From CAZOWW01 sp964583765 (GTDB lineage: Bacteria; Actinomycetota; Actinomycetes; Actinomycetales; Kineosporiaceae): a DNA stretch of 9,769 nt. Within the stretch, counting starts at the first letter, position 1. Every line of letters starts with the position of its first letter. The notes under the pieces were generated by a model that saw nothing but the letters and a program-made list of their open reading frames with translations, searched no databases and was not told where the DNA came from. Both the position numbers and the translations under genes were made by a program. The stretch lies in NCBI GenBank assembly GCA_964583765.1, contig CAZOWW010000167.1:1-9769 (forward strand). The letters are read 5' to 3'. Shown here one piece after another: positions 1 through 6,232 of this stretch.

Positions 1-2
1 AC

Positions 3-137
3 AAGGACAGCCGCGAGCACTTCGAGATGCGCACGCACAAGCGGCTGATCGACATTCTCAGCCCGACGCCGAAGACGGTGGACGCACTCATGCGCCTGGA
101 CCTTCCGGCCGGCGTCGACATCGAGATCAAGCTCTGA
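3..137 (+). CDS. rpsJ: 30S ribosomal protein S10, C-terminal part (5' truncated by window edge)
   Basis: Only the last 44 codons are present, in the frame that starts at base 3 and ends at TGA 135-137. The fragment reads KDSREHFEMRTHKRLIDILS, then PTPKTVDALMRLDLPAGVDIEIKL. This is the typical S10 C-terminus, including the FEMRTHKRLIDI segment and the final DIEIKL. S10 is a small-subunit head protein and in many bacteria also acts as NusE in transcription antitermination. It is normally the first gene of the S10 operon, so the operon promoter probably lies upstream, outside the window. rplC follows after 13 nt. The fragment is intact apart from the edge truncation. Confidence 0.96.
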   Translation, partial: KDSREHFEMRTHKRLIDILSPTPKTVDALMRLDLPAGVDIEIKL

Positions 138-150
138 GGGACGCTTCGCG

Positions 151-804
151 ATGAGTCATCAGATCACTGCCGTCCGCGGCGTGCTGGGCCGCAAGCTCGG
201 CATGACCCAGGTGTGGGACGCCGAGAACCGGCTGGTCCCGGTCACCGTCGTCGAGGCCGGTACGAACGTCGTCACCCAGGTGCGGACCGTCCCGGTGGAC
301 GGTTACGCCGCCGTGCAGATCGCCTACGGGCAGATCGATCCGCGCAAGGTGAACCAGCCGCTGAGTGGTCACTTCGCCAAGGCCGGGGTCACACCCCGTC
401 GCCACCTGGCGGAGCTGCGGACCGCCGACGCGGATGAGTTCAGCCTCGGCCAGGAGATCACGGTCGAGACCTTCGCCGCCGGTCAGCTCGTGGACGTCAT
501 GGGCACCACCAAGGGCAAGGGCACTGCGGGTGTCATGAAGCGCCACGGGTTCAAGGGCCTGGGCAGCTCGCACGGCACGCAGCGCAAGCACCGCTCGCCC
601 GGTTCGATCGGCGCCTGCGCCACGCCTGGCCGTGTGTTCAAGGGCGTGCGGATGGCCGGCCGGATGGGCGGCGTCCGTCAGACCACCCAGAACCTCACCG
701 TGCACGCGGTGGACAGCAACCGTGGGGTCATCCTGATCAAGGGTGCCGTGCCCGGCCCGCGGGGCGGGGTCGTCCTGGTCAAGACCGCCGCGAAGGGGGC
801 CTGA
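151..804 (+). CDS. rplC: 50S ribosomal protein L3
   Basis: The product is 217 aa, a normal L3 length. L3 is a primary 23S rRNA binder whose long extension reaches towards the peptidyl transferase centre. Visible hallmarks are the N-terminal GVLGRKLGMTQVWD, the TTKGKGTAGVMKRHGFKG stretch, the GSSHGTQRKHRSPGSIG segment and PGRVFKGVRMAGRMGG. Around the position where E. coli L3 carries its methylated glutamine (GQNQTPG), this protein has GACATPG, so that Gln is absent; from memory this is usual in actinobacteria. The ATG at 151 is preceded by a GAGGGA-like Shine-Dalgarno at about 136-141. The stop is 4 nt from the rplD start. Confidence 0.98.
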   Translation: MSHQITAVRGVLGRKLGMTQVWDAENRLVPVTVVEAGTNVVTQVRTVPVDGYAAVQIAYGQIDPRKVNQPLSGHFAKAGVTPRRHLAELRTADADEFSLGQEITVETFAAGQLVDVMGTTKGKGTAGVMKRHGFKGLGSSHGTQRKHRSPGSIGACATPGRVFKGVRMAGRMGGVRQTTQNLTVHAVDSNRGVILIKGAVPGPRGGVVLVKTAAKGA

Positions 805-808
805 CCCG

Positions 809-1534
809 ATGAGCGAGATCACGACCCAGGCGGTCGAGGTGACCGACGCCAGCGGAGAGCCCACCGGCACGGTGGAGCTTCCCGCCGACGTGTTCGACGT
901 GCAGACCAACGTGCCGCTGATCCACCAGGTCGTGGTGGCGCAGTTGGCCGCGGTCCGCCAGGGCACCCACTCGACCAAGACCCGCGGGCAGGTGAGCGGC
1001 GGTGGCCGCAAGCCCTACCGCCAGAAGGGCACCGGCCGGGCGCGTCAGGGTTCGACGCGCGCCCCGCAGTTCACCGGTGGTGGCGTGGTGCACGGCCCGG
1101 TCCCGCGGGACTACGTGCAGCGGACGCCCAAGAAGATGAAGCAGGCCGCGCTGCGCGGTGCACTCTCGGACCGCGCCCGCCACGGCCGGGTGCACGTGGT
1201 GTCGGGTCTGGTGGAGGGCGAGGTGCCCTCCACCCGGACGGCCGCCGCGACGGTGGCGCGGGTCTCCCAGCGCCGTCACGTGCTGGTGGTCCTGGAGCGC
1301 GAGGACGCGCTCAACTGGAAGAGCCTGCGCAATGTGCCGGCCGTGCACCTGCTGGTGCCGGACCAGTTGAACACCTACGACGTGCTGATCAGTGACGACG
1401 TCGTGTTCACCGAGGGCGCCCTGCGCACGTTCCTGGCCGGTCCGGTCCGGGGCAAGGGCGCCAAGGCGGTCGGGAGCTGGCGCGAGCCGGCCGTGGCCAC
1501 CGCCGGCGGCGACACGGAGGAGGCGGCGCTGTGA
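809..1534 (+). CDS. rplD: 50S ribosomal protein L4
   Basis: The product is 241 aa. L4 binds 23S rRNA, and its extended loop lines the peptide exit tunnel; in some bacteria it also autoregulates the S10 operon. The tunnel loop is visible at about residues 66-80 as GGRKPYRQKGTGRARQG. It has the unmutated KPYRQKGTGRAR core where macrolide-resistance changes occur in other species. The frame is open upstream to 743, but I chose ATG 809: it yields the usual N-terminus, lies just after the rplC stop, and has an AAGGGGG Shine-Dalgarno at 793-799. The C-terminus is an acidic Ala/Glu-rich tail. The stop overlaps the rplW GTG start (GTGA, 1531-1534), which implies translational coupling. Confidence 0.97.
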   Translation: MSEITTQAVEVTDASGEPTGTVELPADVFDVQTNVPLIHQVVVAQLAAVRQGTHSTKTRGQVSGGGRKPYRQKGTGRARQGSTRAPQFTGGGVVHGPVPRDYVQRTPKKMKQAALRGALSDRARHGRVHVVSGLVEGEVPSTRTAAATVARVSQRRHVLVVLEREDALNWKSLRNVPAVHLLVPDQLNTYDVLISDDVVFTEGALRTFLAGPVRGKGAKAVGSWREPAVATAGGDTEEAAL

Positions 1535-1842
1535 GCGTCATCGGAAGGATCAACAAGGACCCGCGTGACGTCCTGCTCGCCCCCGTCGTCTCGGAGAAGA
1601 GCTACGGGCTGCTGGACCAGAACAAGTACACGTTCATCGTGGACCCCGACGCCAACAAGGTCGAGATCAAGTTGGCCGTGGAGCAGGTGTTCGGTGTCAA
1701 GGTGAAGGCGGTCAACACGCTGAACCGTGCGGGCAAGACCAAGCGGTCGCGGTTCGGCATGGGACGCCGCAAGGACACCAAGCGGGCCATCGTGACGCTG
1801 GCCGACGGCACTATCGACATCTTCGGCGGCCCCGTCTCGTGA
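1531..1842 (+). CDS. rplW: 50S ribosomal protein L23
   Basis: The product is 103 aa, the usual bacterial size. L23 sits at the tunnel exit and is the main docking site for trigger factor and the signal recognition particle. Recognisable parts are the N-terminal PRDVLLAPVVSEKSYGLL, the YTFIVDPDANKVEIKLAVEQ segment and FGVKVKAVNTLNRAGKTKR. The start is GTG at 1531, overlapping the rplD stop by 4 nt. A strong GGAGGAGG Shine-Dalgarno lies at 1516-1523, inside rplD. The rplW stop codon lies in the 5' arm of a small UCCG-loop hairpin at 1839-1856. The next gene, rplB, is 52 nt away, a wider gap than most in this cluster. Confidence 0.97.
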   Translation: MSVIGRINKDPRDVLLAPVVSEKSYGLLDQNKYTFIVDPDANKVEIKLAVEQVFGVKVKAVNTLNRAGKTKRSRFGMGRRKDTKRAIVTLADGTIDIFGGPVS

Positions 1843-1856
1843 GGCTCCGGCCTCGC
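1839..1856 (+). other. Small UNCG-type RNA hairpin at the rplW stop codon
   Basis: GAGGC (1841-1845) pairs with GCCTC (1850-1854) around a TCCG loop, so the RNA would carry a C(UCCG)G tetraloop, a member of the stable UNCG class. A T·G wobble and a G-C pair extend it outward to 1839/1856, giving about 7 bp. No T-run follows, and the operon continues with rplB 39 nt downstream. It could be a weak pause, a processing or stability element, or chance in GC-rich DNA. Folding energy was not computed. Confidence 0.3.
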
Positions 1857-1894
1857 ACGACGACCCGCAGACCTGACTCGAGGACTGACTGAGC

Positions 1895-2731
1895 ATGGGA
1901 ATCCGCAAGTACAAGCCGACGACGCCGGGCCGCCGTGGCTCCTCCGTCGCCGACTTCGTTGAGGTCACCCGGTCGGAGCCGGAGAAGTCGCTGGTGCGCC
2001 CGCTGCCCAAGCACGGCGGTCGCAACAACTCCGGCCGGATCACGACGCGGCACCAGGGCGGCGGGCACAAGCGGGCCTACCGCGTGGTGGACTTCCGCCG
2101 GGCCGACAAGGACGGCGTGCCGGCCAAGGTCGCGCACATCGAGTACGACCCGAACCGGACCGCGCGGATCGCGCTGCTGCACTACGTGGACGGCGAGAAG
2201 CGCTACATCCTCGCGCCGAACCGCCTGCAGCAGGGCGACCGGATCGAGAACGGTCCGACGGCGGACATCAAGCCGGGCAACAACCTGCCGCTGCGCAACA
2301 TCCCCGTCGGCACCGTGGTCCACGCCATCGAGCTGCGGCCCGGCGGCGGGGCGAAGATCGCACGGTCGGCAGGCGCCTCGGTGCAGCTGGTCGCCAAGGA
2401 CGGTCCGTACGCCCAGTTGCGGATGCCCTCGGGCGAGATCCGCAACGTGGACGCGCGGTGCCGGGCCACGGTCGGCGAGGTCGGCAACTCCGAGCAGTCG
2501 AACATCAACTGGGGCAAGGCCGGCCGCATGCGCTGGAAGGGCAAGCGGCCGACCGTCCGTGGCGTGGCGATGAACCCGATCGACCACCCGCACGGCGGTG
2601 GCGAGGGCAAGACCTCCGGCGGTCGGCACCCGGTCAGTCCGTGGGGCCAGCCCGAGGGCCGTACCCGTCACCCCAACAAGGCCAGCGACAAGTTGATCGT
2701 TCGCCGGCGCCGCACCGGCAAGAAGCGCTGA
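1895..2731 (+). CDS. rplB: 50S ribosomal protein L2
   Basis: The product is 278 aa, the normal L2 length. L2 is one of the most conserved large-subunit proteins; it binds 23S rRNA and is needed for subunit association and for the peptidyl transferase region. The N-terminus reads MGIRKYKPTTPGRRGSSVAD. The SGRITTRHQGGGHKRAYR rRNA-binding stretch is present. The C-terminal signature VRGVAMNPIDHPHGGGEG (around residues 222-238) contains the conserved histidines and is followed by GGRHPVSPWGQPEGRTR and a very basic tail ending in RRRRTGKKR. The ATG at 1895 follows an AGGA at 1881-1884, with 10 nt spacing. The 52-nt upstream gap shows no clear promoter. Confidence 0.98.
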   Translation: MGIRKYKPTTPGRRGSSVADFVEVTRSEPEKSLVRPLPKHGGRNNSGRITTRHQGGGHKRAYRVVDFRRADKDGVPAKVAHIEYDPNRTARIALLHYVDGEKRYILAPNRLQQGDRIENGPTADIKPGNNLPLRNIPVGTVVHAIELRPGGGAKIARSAGASVQLVAKDGPYAQLRMPSGEIRNVDARCRATVGEVGNSEQSNINWGKAGRMRWKGKRPTVRGVAMNPIDHPHGGGEGKTSGGRHPVSPWGQPEGRTRHPNKASDKLIVRRRRTGKKR

Positions 2732-2747
2732 TTAGGAGCCCGCGAAC

Positions 2748-3029
2748 ATGCCGCGCAGCCTGAAGAAGGGGCCCTTCGTCGACGACCACCTGCAGAAGAA
2801 GGTGGACGTCCAGAACGAGCGGGGCACCAAGAATGTCATCAAGACGTGGTCCCGGCGTTCCATGATCGTGCCGGAGATGTTGGGGCACACCATCGCGGTC
2901 CACGACGGCCGCAAGCACGTCCCGGTGTTCGTCACCGAATCGATGATCGGCCACAAGCTGGGGGAGTTCGCGCCCACGCGGACCTTCCGCGGCCATGAGA
3001 AGGACGACCGCAAGGGACGTCGGCGCTGA
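2748..3029 (+). CDS. rpsS: 30S ribosomal protein S19
   Basis: The product is 93 aa, standard for S19, which sits in the 30S head near the A-site finger contact and forms a complex with S13. The family pattern is complete: MPRSLKKGPFVDDHLQKKVD at the N-terminus, then KTWSRRSMIVPEMLGHTIAVHDG, HVPVFVTESMIGHKLGEFA and PTRTFRGHEKDDRKGRRR at the end. The ATG at 2748 has an AGGAG Shine-Dalgarno at 2734-2738 (9 nt spacing), immediately after the rplB stop. The 44-nt gap to rplV holds only the rplV ribosome-binding site. Confidence 0.98.
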   Translation: MPRSLKKGPFVDDHLQKKVDVQNERGTKNVIKTWSRRSMIVPEMLGHTIAVHDGRKHVPVFVTESMIGHKLGEFAPTRTFRGHEKDDRKGRRR

Positions 3030-3073
3030 GCCGGCCCTGACGGACGACAGACTACAGAGAGCAAGGGACAGCG

Positions 3074-3547
3074 ATGGAAGCCAAGGCGCAGGCGCGGTAC
3101 ATCCGCGTCACGCCCCAGAAGGCCCGGCGCGTCGTGGACCTCATCCGTGGCAAGCGGGCGGTCGAGGCCGTCGCGGTGCTCCAGTTCGCGCCGCAGGCGG
3201 CCAGTGAGCCCGTGTGCAAGGTCGTGCAGAGCGCGATCGCCAATGCGCGGGTGAAGGCCGAGAAGGCGTCCGAGGCGTTCGACGAGCGGGAACTGGTCGT
3301 GCAGACCGCGTACGTGGACGAGGGTCCGACCCTCAAGCGGTTCCGCCCGCGCGCCCAGGGCCGTGCCTACCGGATCAACAAGCGGACCAGCCACATCACC
3401 GTGGTGGTCGGGCCGCGTCCGAAGACCCGTCCGGCAGTCGTCGAGGAGGCCAAGCCCTCCCGGCGAGCCCGTCGGAACGTGGTCGCCGAGGCGCCCGCGG
3501 CACCGGTCGAGGCCAAGAAGGCCAGCGCGAAGGGGAGGACCCGCTAG
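3074..3547 (+). CDS. rplV: 50S ribosomal protein L22 with basic Ala/Lys-rich C-terminal tail
   Basis: The product is 157 aa; the core (about residues 1-115) is L22 and the rest is an extra tail. L22 binds 23S rRNA, and its beta-hairpin lines the exit tunnel opposite L4. Visible are the start EAKAQARYIRVTPQKARRVVD, the ANARVKAEKASEAFD segment, and the hairpin and closing strand RFRPRAQGRAYRINKRTSHITVVVG. No deletion or duplication is seen in the hairpin. The tail, rich in Ala, Lys, Arg and Pro, is of a kind common in actinobacterial L22 and is absent from the 110-aa E. coli protein. The ATG at 3074 has AAGGGA at 3063-3068. The stop TAG shares its G with the rpsC GTG start (TAGTG). Confidence 0.97.
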   Translation: MEAKAQARYIRVTPQKARRVVDLIRGKRAVEAVAVLQFAPQAASEPVCKVVQSAIANARVKAEKASEAFDERELVVQTAYVDEGPTLKRFRPRAQGRAYRINKRTSHITVVVGPRPKTRPAVVEEAKPSRRARRNVVAEAPAAPVEAKKASAKGRTR

Positions 3548-4398
3548 TGGGCCAGAAGGTTAACCCGCACGGGTTCCGGCTGGGTATCACCACCGAGCAC
3601 AAGAGCCGGTGGTTCGCCGACAGCACCCGCAGTGGTCAGCGGTACCGCGACTACGTGAAGGAAGACGTCGCGATCCGCAAGCTCATGTCCAAGGGCATGG
3701 AGCGGGCCGGGATCAGCCGGGTCGAGATCGAGCGGACCCGCGACCGGGTGCGGGTGGACATCCACACCGCCCGGCCGGGCATCGTGATCGGACGACGTGG
3801 TGCCGAGGCCGACCGGATCCGTGGCGAACTCGAGAAGCTGACCGGCAAGCAGGTGCAGCTGAACATCCTCGAGGTCAAGAACCCCGAGATCGACGCCCAG
3901 CTCGTCGCCCAGGGGATCGCGGAGCAGCTGTCCAGCCGCGTCTCCTTCCGCCGGGCCATGCGCAAGGGCATGCAGTCGACGCTGCGCGCCGGGGCCAAGG
4001 GCATCCGGGTGCAGTGCGCCGGCCGCCTGGGCGGCGCCGAGATGAGCCGGTCGGAGTTCTACCGCGAGGGGCGCGTGCCGCTGCACACCCTGCGCGCGAA
4101 CATCGACTACGGCTTCTACGAGGCCCGCACCACCTTCGGCCGGATCGGCGTGAAGGTGTGGATCTACAAGGGTGAGGTCACGAGCCGGGAGTTGGCTCGG
4201 GAGCAGGCCGCGGCGCCCCCGCGCCAGAACCGCCGCGACAGCCGTGACGGTCGGGGCGACGGTGGCCGCGGGCCGCGTCAGTCCCGGGGTCGGCGTCCCA
4301 GCGAGTCCCGGGGTGCCGTCGAGGCCGGCGAGACCAAGCCGGCTGTCTCCGAGGCCGCCGTCGTCGGCGCGGAGTCGAACACCGGATCGGAGGCCTGA
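3547..4398 (+). CDS. rpsC: 30S ribosomal protein S3 with long Arg/Gly/Ser-rich C-terminal tail
   Basis: The product is 283 aa from GTG 3547. S3 lines the mRNA entry channel in the 30S head and helps unwind mRNA. It begins MGQKVNPHGFRLGITTEHKS. A type II KH domain is visible with its GRRG loop at residues 82-85. The C-terminal S3 domain includes FRRAMRKGMQSTLRAGAKGI, RLGGAEMSRSEFYREGRVP and RANIDYGFYEA. After about residue 218 comes a roughly 65-residue low-complexity tail, first R/D/G-rich and then Ala/Glu-rich, as expected for actinobacteria. The frame is open back to 3214, but GTG 3547 gives the exact conserved N-terminus, has GGGAGGA at 3533-3539, and overlaps the rplV stop by 1 nt. Confidence 0.97.
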   Translation: MGQKVNPHGFRLGITTEHKSRWFADSTRSGQRYRDYVKEDVAIRKLMSKGMERAGISRVEIERTRDRVRVDIHTARPGIVIGRRGAEADRIRGELEKLTGKQVQLNILEVKNPEIDAQLVAQGIAEQLSSRVSFRRAMRKGMQSTLRAGAKGIRVQCAGRLGGAEMSRSEFYREGRVPLHTLRANIDYGFYEARTTFGRIGVKVWIYKGEVTSRELAREQAAAPPRQNRRDSRDGRGDGGRGPRQSRGRRPSESRGAVEAGETKPAVSEAAVVGAESNTGSEA

Positions 4399-4401
4399 GC
4401 C

Positions 4402-4821
4402 GTGCTCATCCCTCGGCGGGTCAAGCACCGCAAGCAGCACCACCCCGGACGTTCCGGCGCCGCCAGCGGCGGTACCGCGGTCTCGTTCGGTGAGTGGGGC
4501 ATCCAGGCGGTGGAACCGGCCTATGTGACCAACCGGCAGATCGAGGCCGCCCGTATCGCGATCACCCGGCACATCCGCCGTGGTGGTCGGGTGTGGATCA
4601 ACATCTACCCGGACCGTCCGCTCACCAAGAAGCCGGCCGAGACCCGCATGGGTTCCGGCAAGGGTTCCCCGGAGTGGTGGATCTCCAACGTGAAGCCGGG
4701 GCGGGTGCTCTTCGAGCTGTCCTTCCCCAACGAGAAGGTGGCCAAGGACGCGCTGACCCGCGCGATCCACAAGCTGCCGATGAAGTGCCGGATCGTCCGG
4801 CGCGAAGGCGGTGAGGCGTGA
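4402..4821 (+). CDS. rplP: 50S ribosomal protein L16
   Basis: The product is 139 aa, normal for L16, which binds near the A-site tRNA elbow and is important for 50S maturation. The N-terminus MLIPRRVKHRKQHHPGR is exact for the family. Further hallmarks are FGEWGIQAVEPAYVTNRQIE, AARIAITRHIRRGGRVWINI, and RMGSGKGSPEWWISNVKPGR with its conserved Arg. The start is GTG at 4402, 3 nt after the rpsC stop, with GGAGG at 4389-4393. The stop overlaps the rpmC ATG by 1 nt (TGATG). Confidence 0.98.
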   Translation: MLIPRRVKHRKQHHPGRSGAASGGTAVSFGEWGIQAVEPAYVTNRQIEAARIAITRHIRRGGRVWINIYPDRPLTKKPAETRMGSGKGSPEWWISNVKPGRVLFELSFPNEKVAKDALTRAIHKLPMKCRIVRREGGEA

Positions 4822-5054
4822 TGGCGGTCGGGTCCAAGGACCTGGCTCCGAGCGGGCTTCGTGGCTTCGATGACGAGCGTCTGCTCGAGGAGCTGCGCAA
4901 GGCCAAGGAGGAGCTCTTCAACCTCCGCTTCCAGTCGGCGACCGGGCAGCTCGAGAGCCATGGTCGACTTCGGGCTGTCCGTCGCGACATCGCGCGGATC
5001 TACACCATCATGCGCGAGCGCGAGCTCGGCATCACCGAGACTCCGCAGGGTTGA
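4821..5054 (+). CDS. rpmC: 50S ribosomal protein L29
   Basis: The product is 77 aa, slightly longer than the 63-aa E. coli protein, as is common in actinobacteria. L29 is a helical-hairpin protein at the tunnel exit beside L23. Family features are LRGFDDERLLEELRKAKEEL, FNLRFQSATGQLESHGRLRA and VRRDIARIYTIMRERE. I chose ATG 4821, which overlaps the rplP TGA and has a GGTGAGG ribosome-binding site at 4810-4816. An in-frame GTG one codon upstream (4818) is possible but would sit only 1 nt from that site. The first 12 or so residues are lineage-specific. Confidence 0.95.
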   Translation: MAVGSKDLAPSGLRGFDDERLLEELRKAKEELFNLRFQSATGQLESHGRLRAVRRDIARIYTIMRERELGITETPQG

Positions 5055-5059
5055 GCGAG

Positions 5060-5377
5060 ATGGGCGAGAAGACTGTGGCGAGCACTCTGGCGAGCGCCGA
5101 CACCGCCGGTGAGAAGGCCGCGCCGGCGCGGGGCTACCGCAAGACCCGGCGGGGCTACGTGGTCAGCGCCAAGATGGACAAGACCGTGGTGGTCGAGGTC
5201 GAGGACCGCGTGAAGCACGCCCTGTACGGCAAGGTCATCCGTCGGACGACCAAGGTCAAGGTGCACGACGAGGCGAACTCGGCGGGCGCGGGCGACCTGG
5301 TTCTGATCATGGAGACCCGGCCCCTGTCCGCCACCAAGCGGTGGCGGGTCGTGGAGATCCTCGAGAGGGCCAAGTAA
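5060..5377 (+). CDS. rpsQ: 30S ribosomal protein S17 with N-terminal extension
   Basis: The product is 105 aa from ATG 5060. S17 is a primary 16S rRNA binder with an OB fold. The core begins at GYRKTRRGYVVSAKMDKTVV and continues with YGKVIRRTTKVKVHDE, GDLVLIMETRPLSATKRWRV and VEILERAK. About 22-25 residues precede the core, Ala/Thr-rich and probably disordered, as in many actinobacteria. An in-frame TTG at 5051 overlapping the rpmC stop would add three residues, but it has no ribosome-binding site at suitable distance, whereas GCAGGG at 5045-5050 fits ATG 5060. It is the last gene of the S10-type half and is followed by a strong hairpin. Confidence 0.95.
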   Translation: MGEKTVASTLASADTAGEKAAPARGYRKTRRGYVVSAKMDKTVVVEVEDRVKHALYGKVIRRTTKVKVHDEANSAGAGDLVLIMETRPLSATKRWRVVEILERAK

Positions 5378-5387
5378 TCGACGTTGT

Positions 5388-5416
5388 CGGTTCCGCCCGG
5401 ACCCCGGGCGGAACCG
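5388..5416 (+). terminator. Strong GC-rich hairpin at the S10/spc junction (terminator or attenuator candidate)
   Basis: A perfect inverted repeat has GGTTCCGCCCGG (5389-5400) pairing with CCGGGCGGAACC (5404-5415) around a 3-nt ACC loop. C5388–G5416 adds a 13th pair, with G·T wobbles possible beyond. It begins 10 nt after the rpsQ stop. No T-tract follows, which many actinobacterial terminator candidates also lack. Its place between the S10 and spc halves suggests termination, attenuation or mRNA end protection. The right arm GCGGAAC (5408-5414) could alternatively pair with a second GTTCCGC at 5426-5432. Energies and in vivo activity are unknown. Confidence 0.6.
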
Positions 5417-5440
5417 GTGCTGACTGTTCCGCAAGGCTCC

Positions 5441-5478
5441 ATAGGAGAACCAGCGTGACGAACGGAGTTAGAGAGTGA
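5441..5478 (+). promoter_or_regulatory. Leader-type ribosome-binding site and 7-codon mini-ORF in front of rplN
   Basis: An AGGAGA at 5443-5448 stands 6 nt before a GTG at 5455. That GTG opens a seven-codon frame (VTNGVRE) whose TGA at 5476-5478 overlaps the rplN GTG start (GTGA, 5475-5478). rplN also has its own weaker GGAG at 5464-5467. The layout fits translation of a tiny leader feeding ribosomes onto rplN, or simply a stronger upstream ribosome landing site. I see no convincing -35/-10 pair in this gap. Its translation is inferred, not shown. Confidence 0.35.
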
Positions 5479-5843
5479 TCCAGCAGGAGTCGCGGCTACG
5501 GGTCGCCGACAACACGGGTGCCAAGGAGATCCTGTGCATCCGCGTGCTCGGCGGTTCCGGCCGTCGGTATGCCGGTATCGGCGATGTCATCGTGGCGGCT
5601 GTCAAGGATGCCATTCCCGGCGGCAACGTGAAGAAGGGCGACGTGGTCAAGGCCGTCGTCGTCCGCACGGTGAAGGAGCGCCGTCGCCCGGACGGTTCCT
5701 ACATCAGGTTCGACGAGAACGCCGCAGTGATCCTGCGCAACGACGGTGACCCGCGGGGTACCCGCATCTTCGGCCCCGTGGGCCGCGAACTGCGGGACAA
5801 GAAGTTCATGAAGATCATCTCGCTGGCGCCGGAGGTGCTCTGA
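5475..5843 (+). CDS. rplN: 50S ribosomal protein L14
   Basis: The product is 122 aa, exactly the bacterial L14 length. L14 lies at the subunit interface, forms bridge B8 and is the binding site of silencing factor RsfS. The sequence is nearly textbook: MIQQESRLRVADNTGAKEIL, RVLGGSGRRYAGIGDVIVAA, then GGNVKKGDVVKAVVVRTVKE, FDENAAVILRNDGDPRGTRI and FGPVGRELRDKKFMKIISLA. The start is GTG 5475, with GGAG at 5464-5467 (7 nt spacing). The stop is 1 nt from the rplX start. It opens the spc-type half of the cluster. Confidence 0.98.
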   Translation: MIQQESRLRVADNTGAKEILCIRVLGGSGRRYAGIGDVIVAAVKDAIPGGNVKKGDVVKAVVVRTVKERRRPDGSYIRFDENAAVILRNDGDPRGTRIFGPVGRELRDKKFMKIISLAPEVL

Positions 5844-5844
5844 C

Positions 5845-6231
5845 ATGGCGAAGCTCCGGATCAAGAAGGGCGACACCGTTCAGGTGATCGCCGGTCCGCG
5901 TGAGCGCACCCGCGCCGACGGCACGAGGCTCGAGGGCGACCGGGGCAAGACCGGTCGGGTGATCGCGGTCTACCCGGAGACCCAGCGCGTGCTGGTCGAG
6001 GGTGTGAACCGGATCAAGAAGCACACCAAGGTGACCTCGAACGGCCGTGGCGGCCGCGCCGGTGGGATCGTGACCCAGGAGGCCCCGATCCACATCAGCA
6101 ACGTGGCCCTGGTGGACCCCGAGACCAAGAAGCCGACCCGGGTCGGCGTCCGGATCGAGACGACCGAGCGGGACGGCCGGGAGAAGACGGTGCGAATCCG
6201 CGTGGCCAAGCGTTCGGGTAAGGACATCTGA
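5845..6231 (+). CDS. rplX: 50S ribosomal protein L24 with an insertion in the KOW motif
   Basis: The product is 128 aa, longer than the usual 102-107 aa. L24 is an early 23S rRNA binder that starts 50S assembly and sits near the tunnel exit. The N-terminal KOW region is recognisable (KKGDTVQVIAG, then GKTGRVIAVYPETQRVLVEG), as are VNRIKKHTKV, GGIVTQEAPIHISNVALVDP and the closing SGKDI. Compared with the remembered family pattern VIAGKDKGAKGKV, about 13 charged residues (PRERTRADGTRLE, residues 18-30) are inserted after VIAG. The C-terminal part also has a few extra charged residues. The frame is intact, so this is a length variant rather than a frameshift. The ATG at 5845 has GGAGGTG at 5831-5837. 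Confidence 0.95.
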   Translation: MAKLRIKKGDTVQVIAGPRERTRADGTRLEGDRGKTGRVIAVYPETQRVLVEGVNRIKKHTKVTSNGRGGRAGGIVTQEAPIHISNVALVDPETKKPTRVGVRIETTERDGREKTVRIRVAKRSGKDI

Positions 6232-6232
6232 G

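Noticed and set aside
601..640. Loss of the methylated L3 glutamine as an anomaly
   Set aside because: The GACATPG variant in place of GQNQTPG is, from general knowledge, usual in actinobacterial L3 and not specific to this genome.
3030..3073. Regulatory element in the rpsS–rplV gap
   Set aside because: Only the AAGGGA ribosome-binding site of rplV is visible. The GCCGGC palindrome is too short to mean anything.
3544..4770. 408-codon open frame on the minus strand across rpsC and rplP
   Set aside because: It is a shadow of rpsC and rplP with no plausible start signal and a composition mirroring the sense codons.
5051..5059. TTG start for rpsQ overlapping the rpmC stop
   Set aside because: There is no ribosome-binding site at usable spacing, as GCAGGG abuts the TTG. 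The ATG at 5060 fits better.
5418..5470. spc promoter in the rpsQ–rplN gap (CTGACT as -35, CATAGG as -10)
   Set aside because: Spacing between the two elements is too short (about 14 nt) and the -10 is a poor match to TANNNT. It is not supportable by eye; transcription-start mapping would decide.
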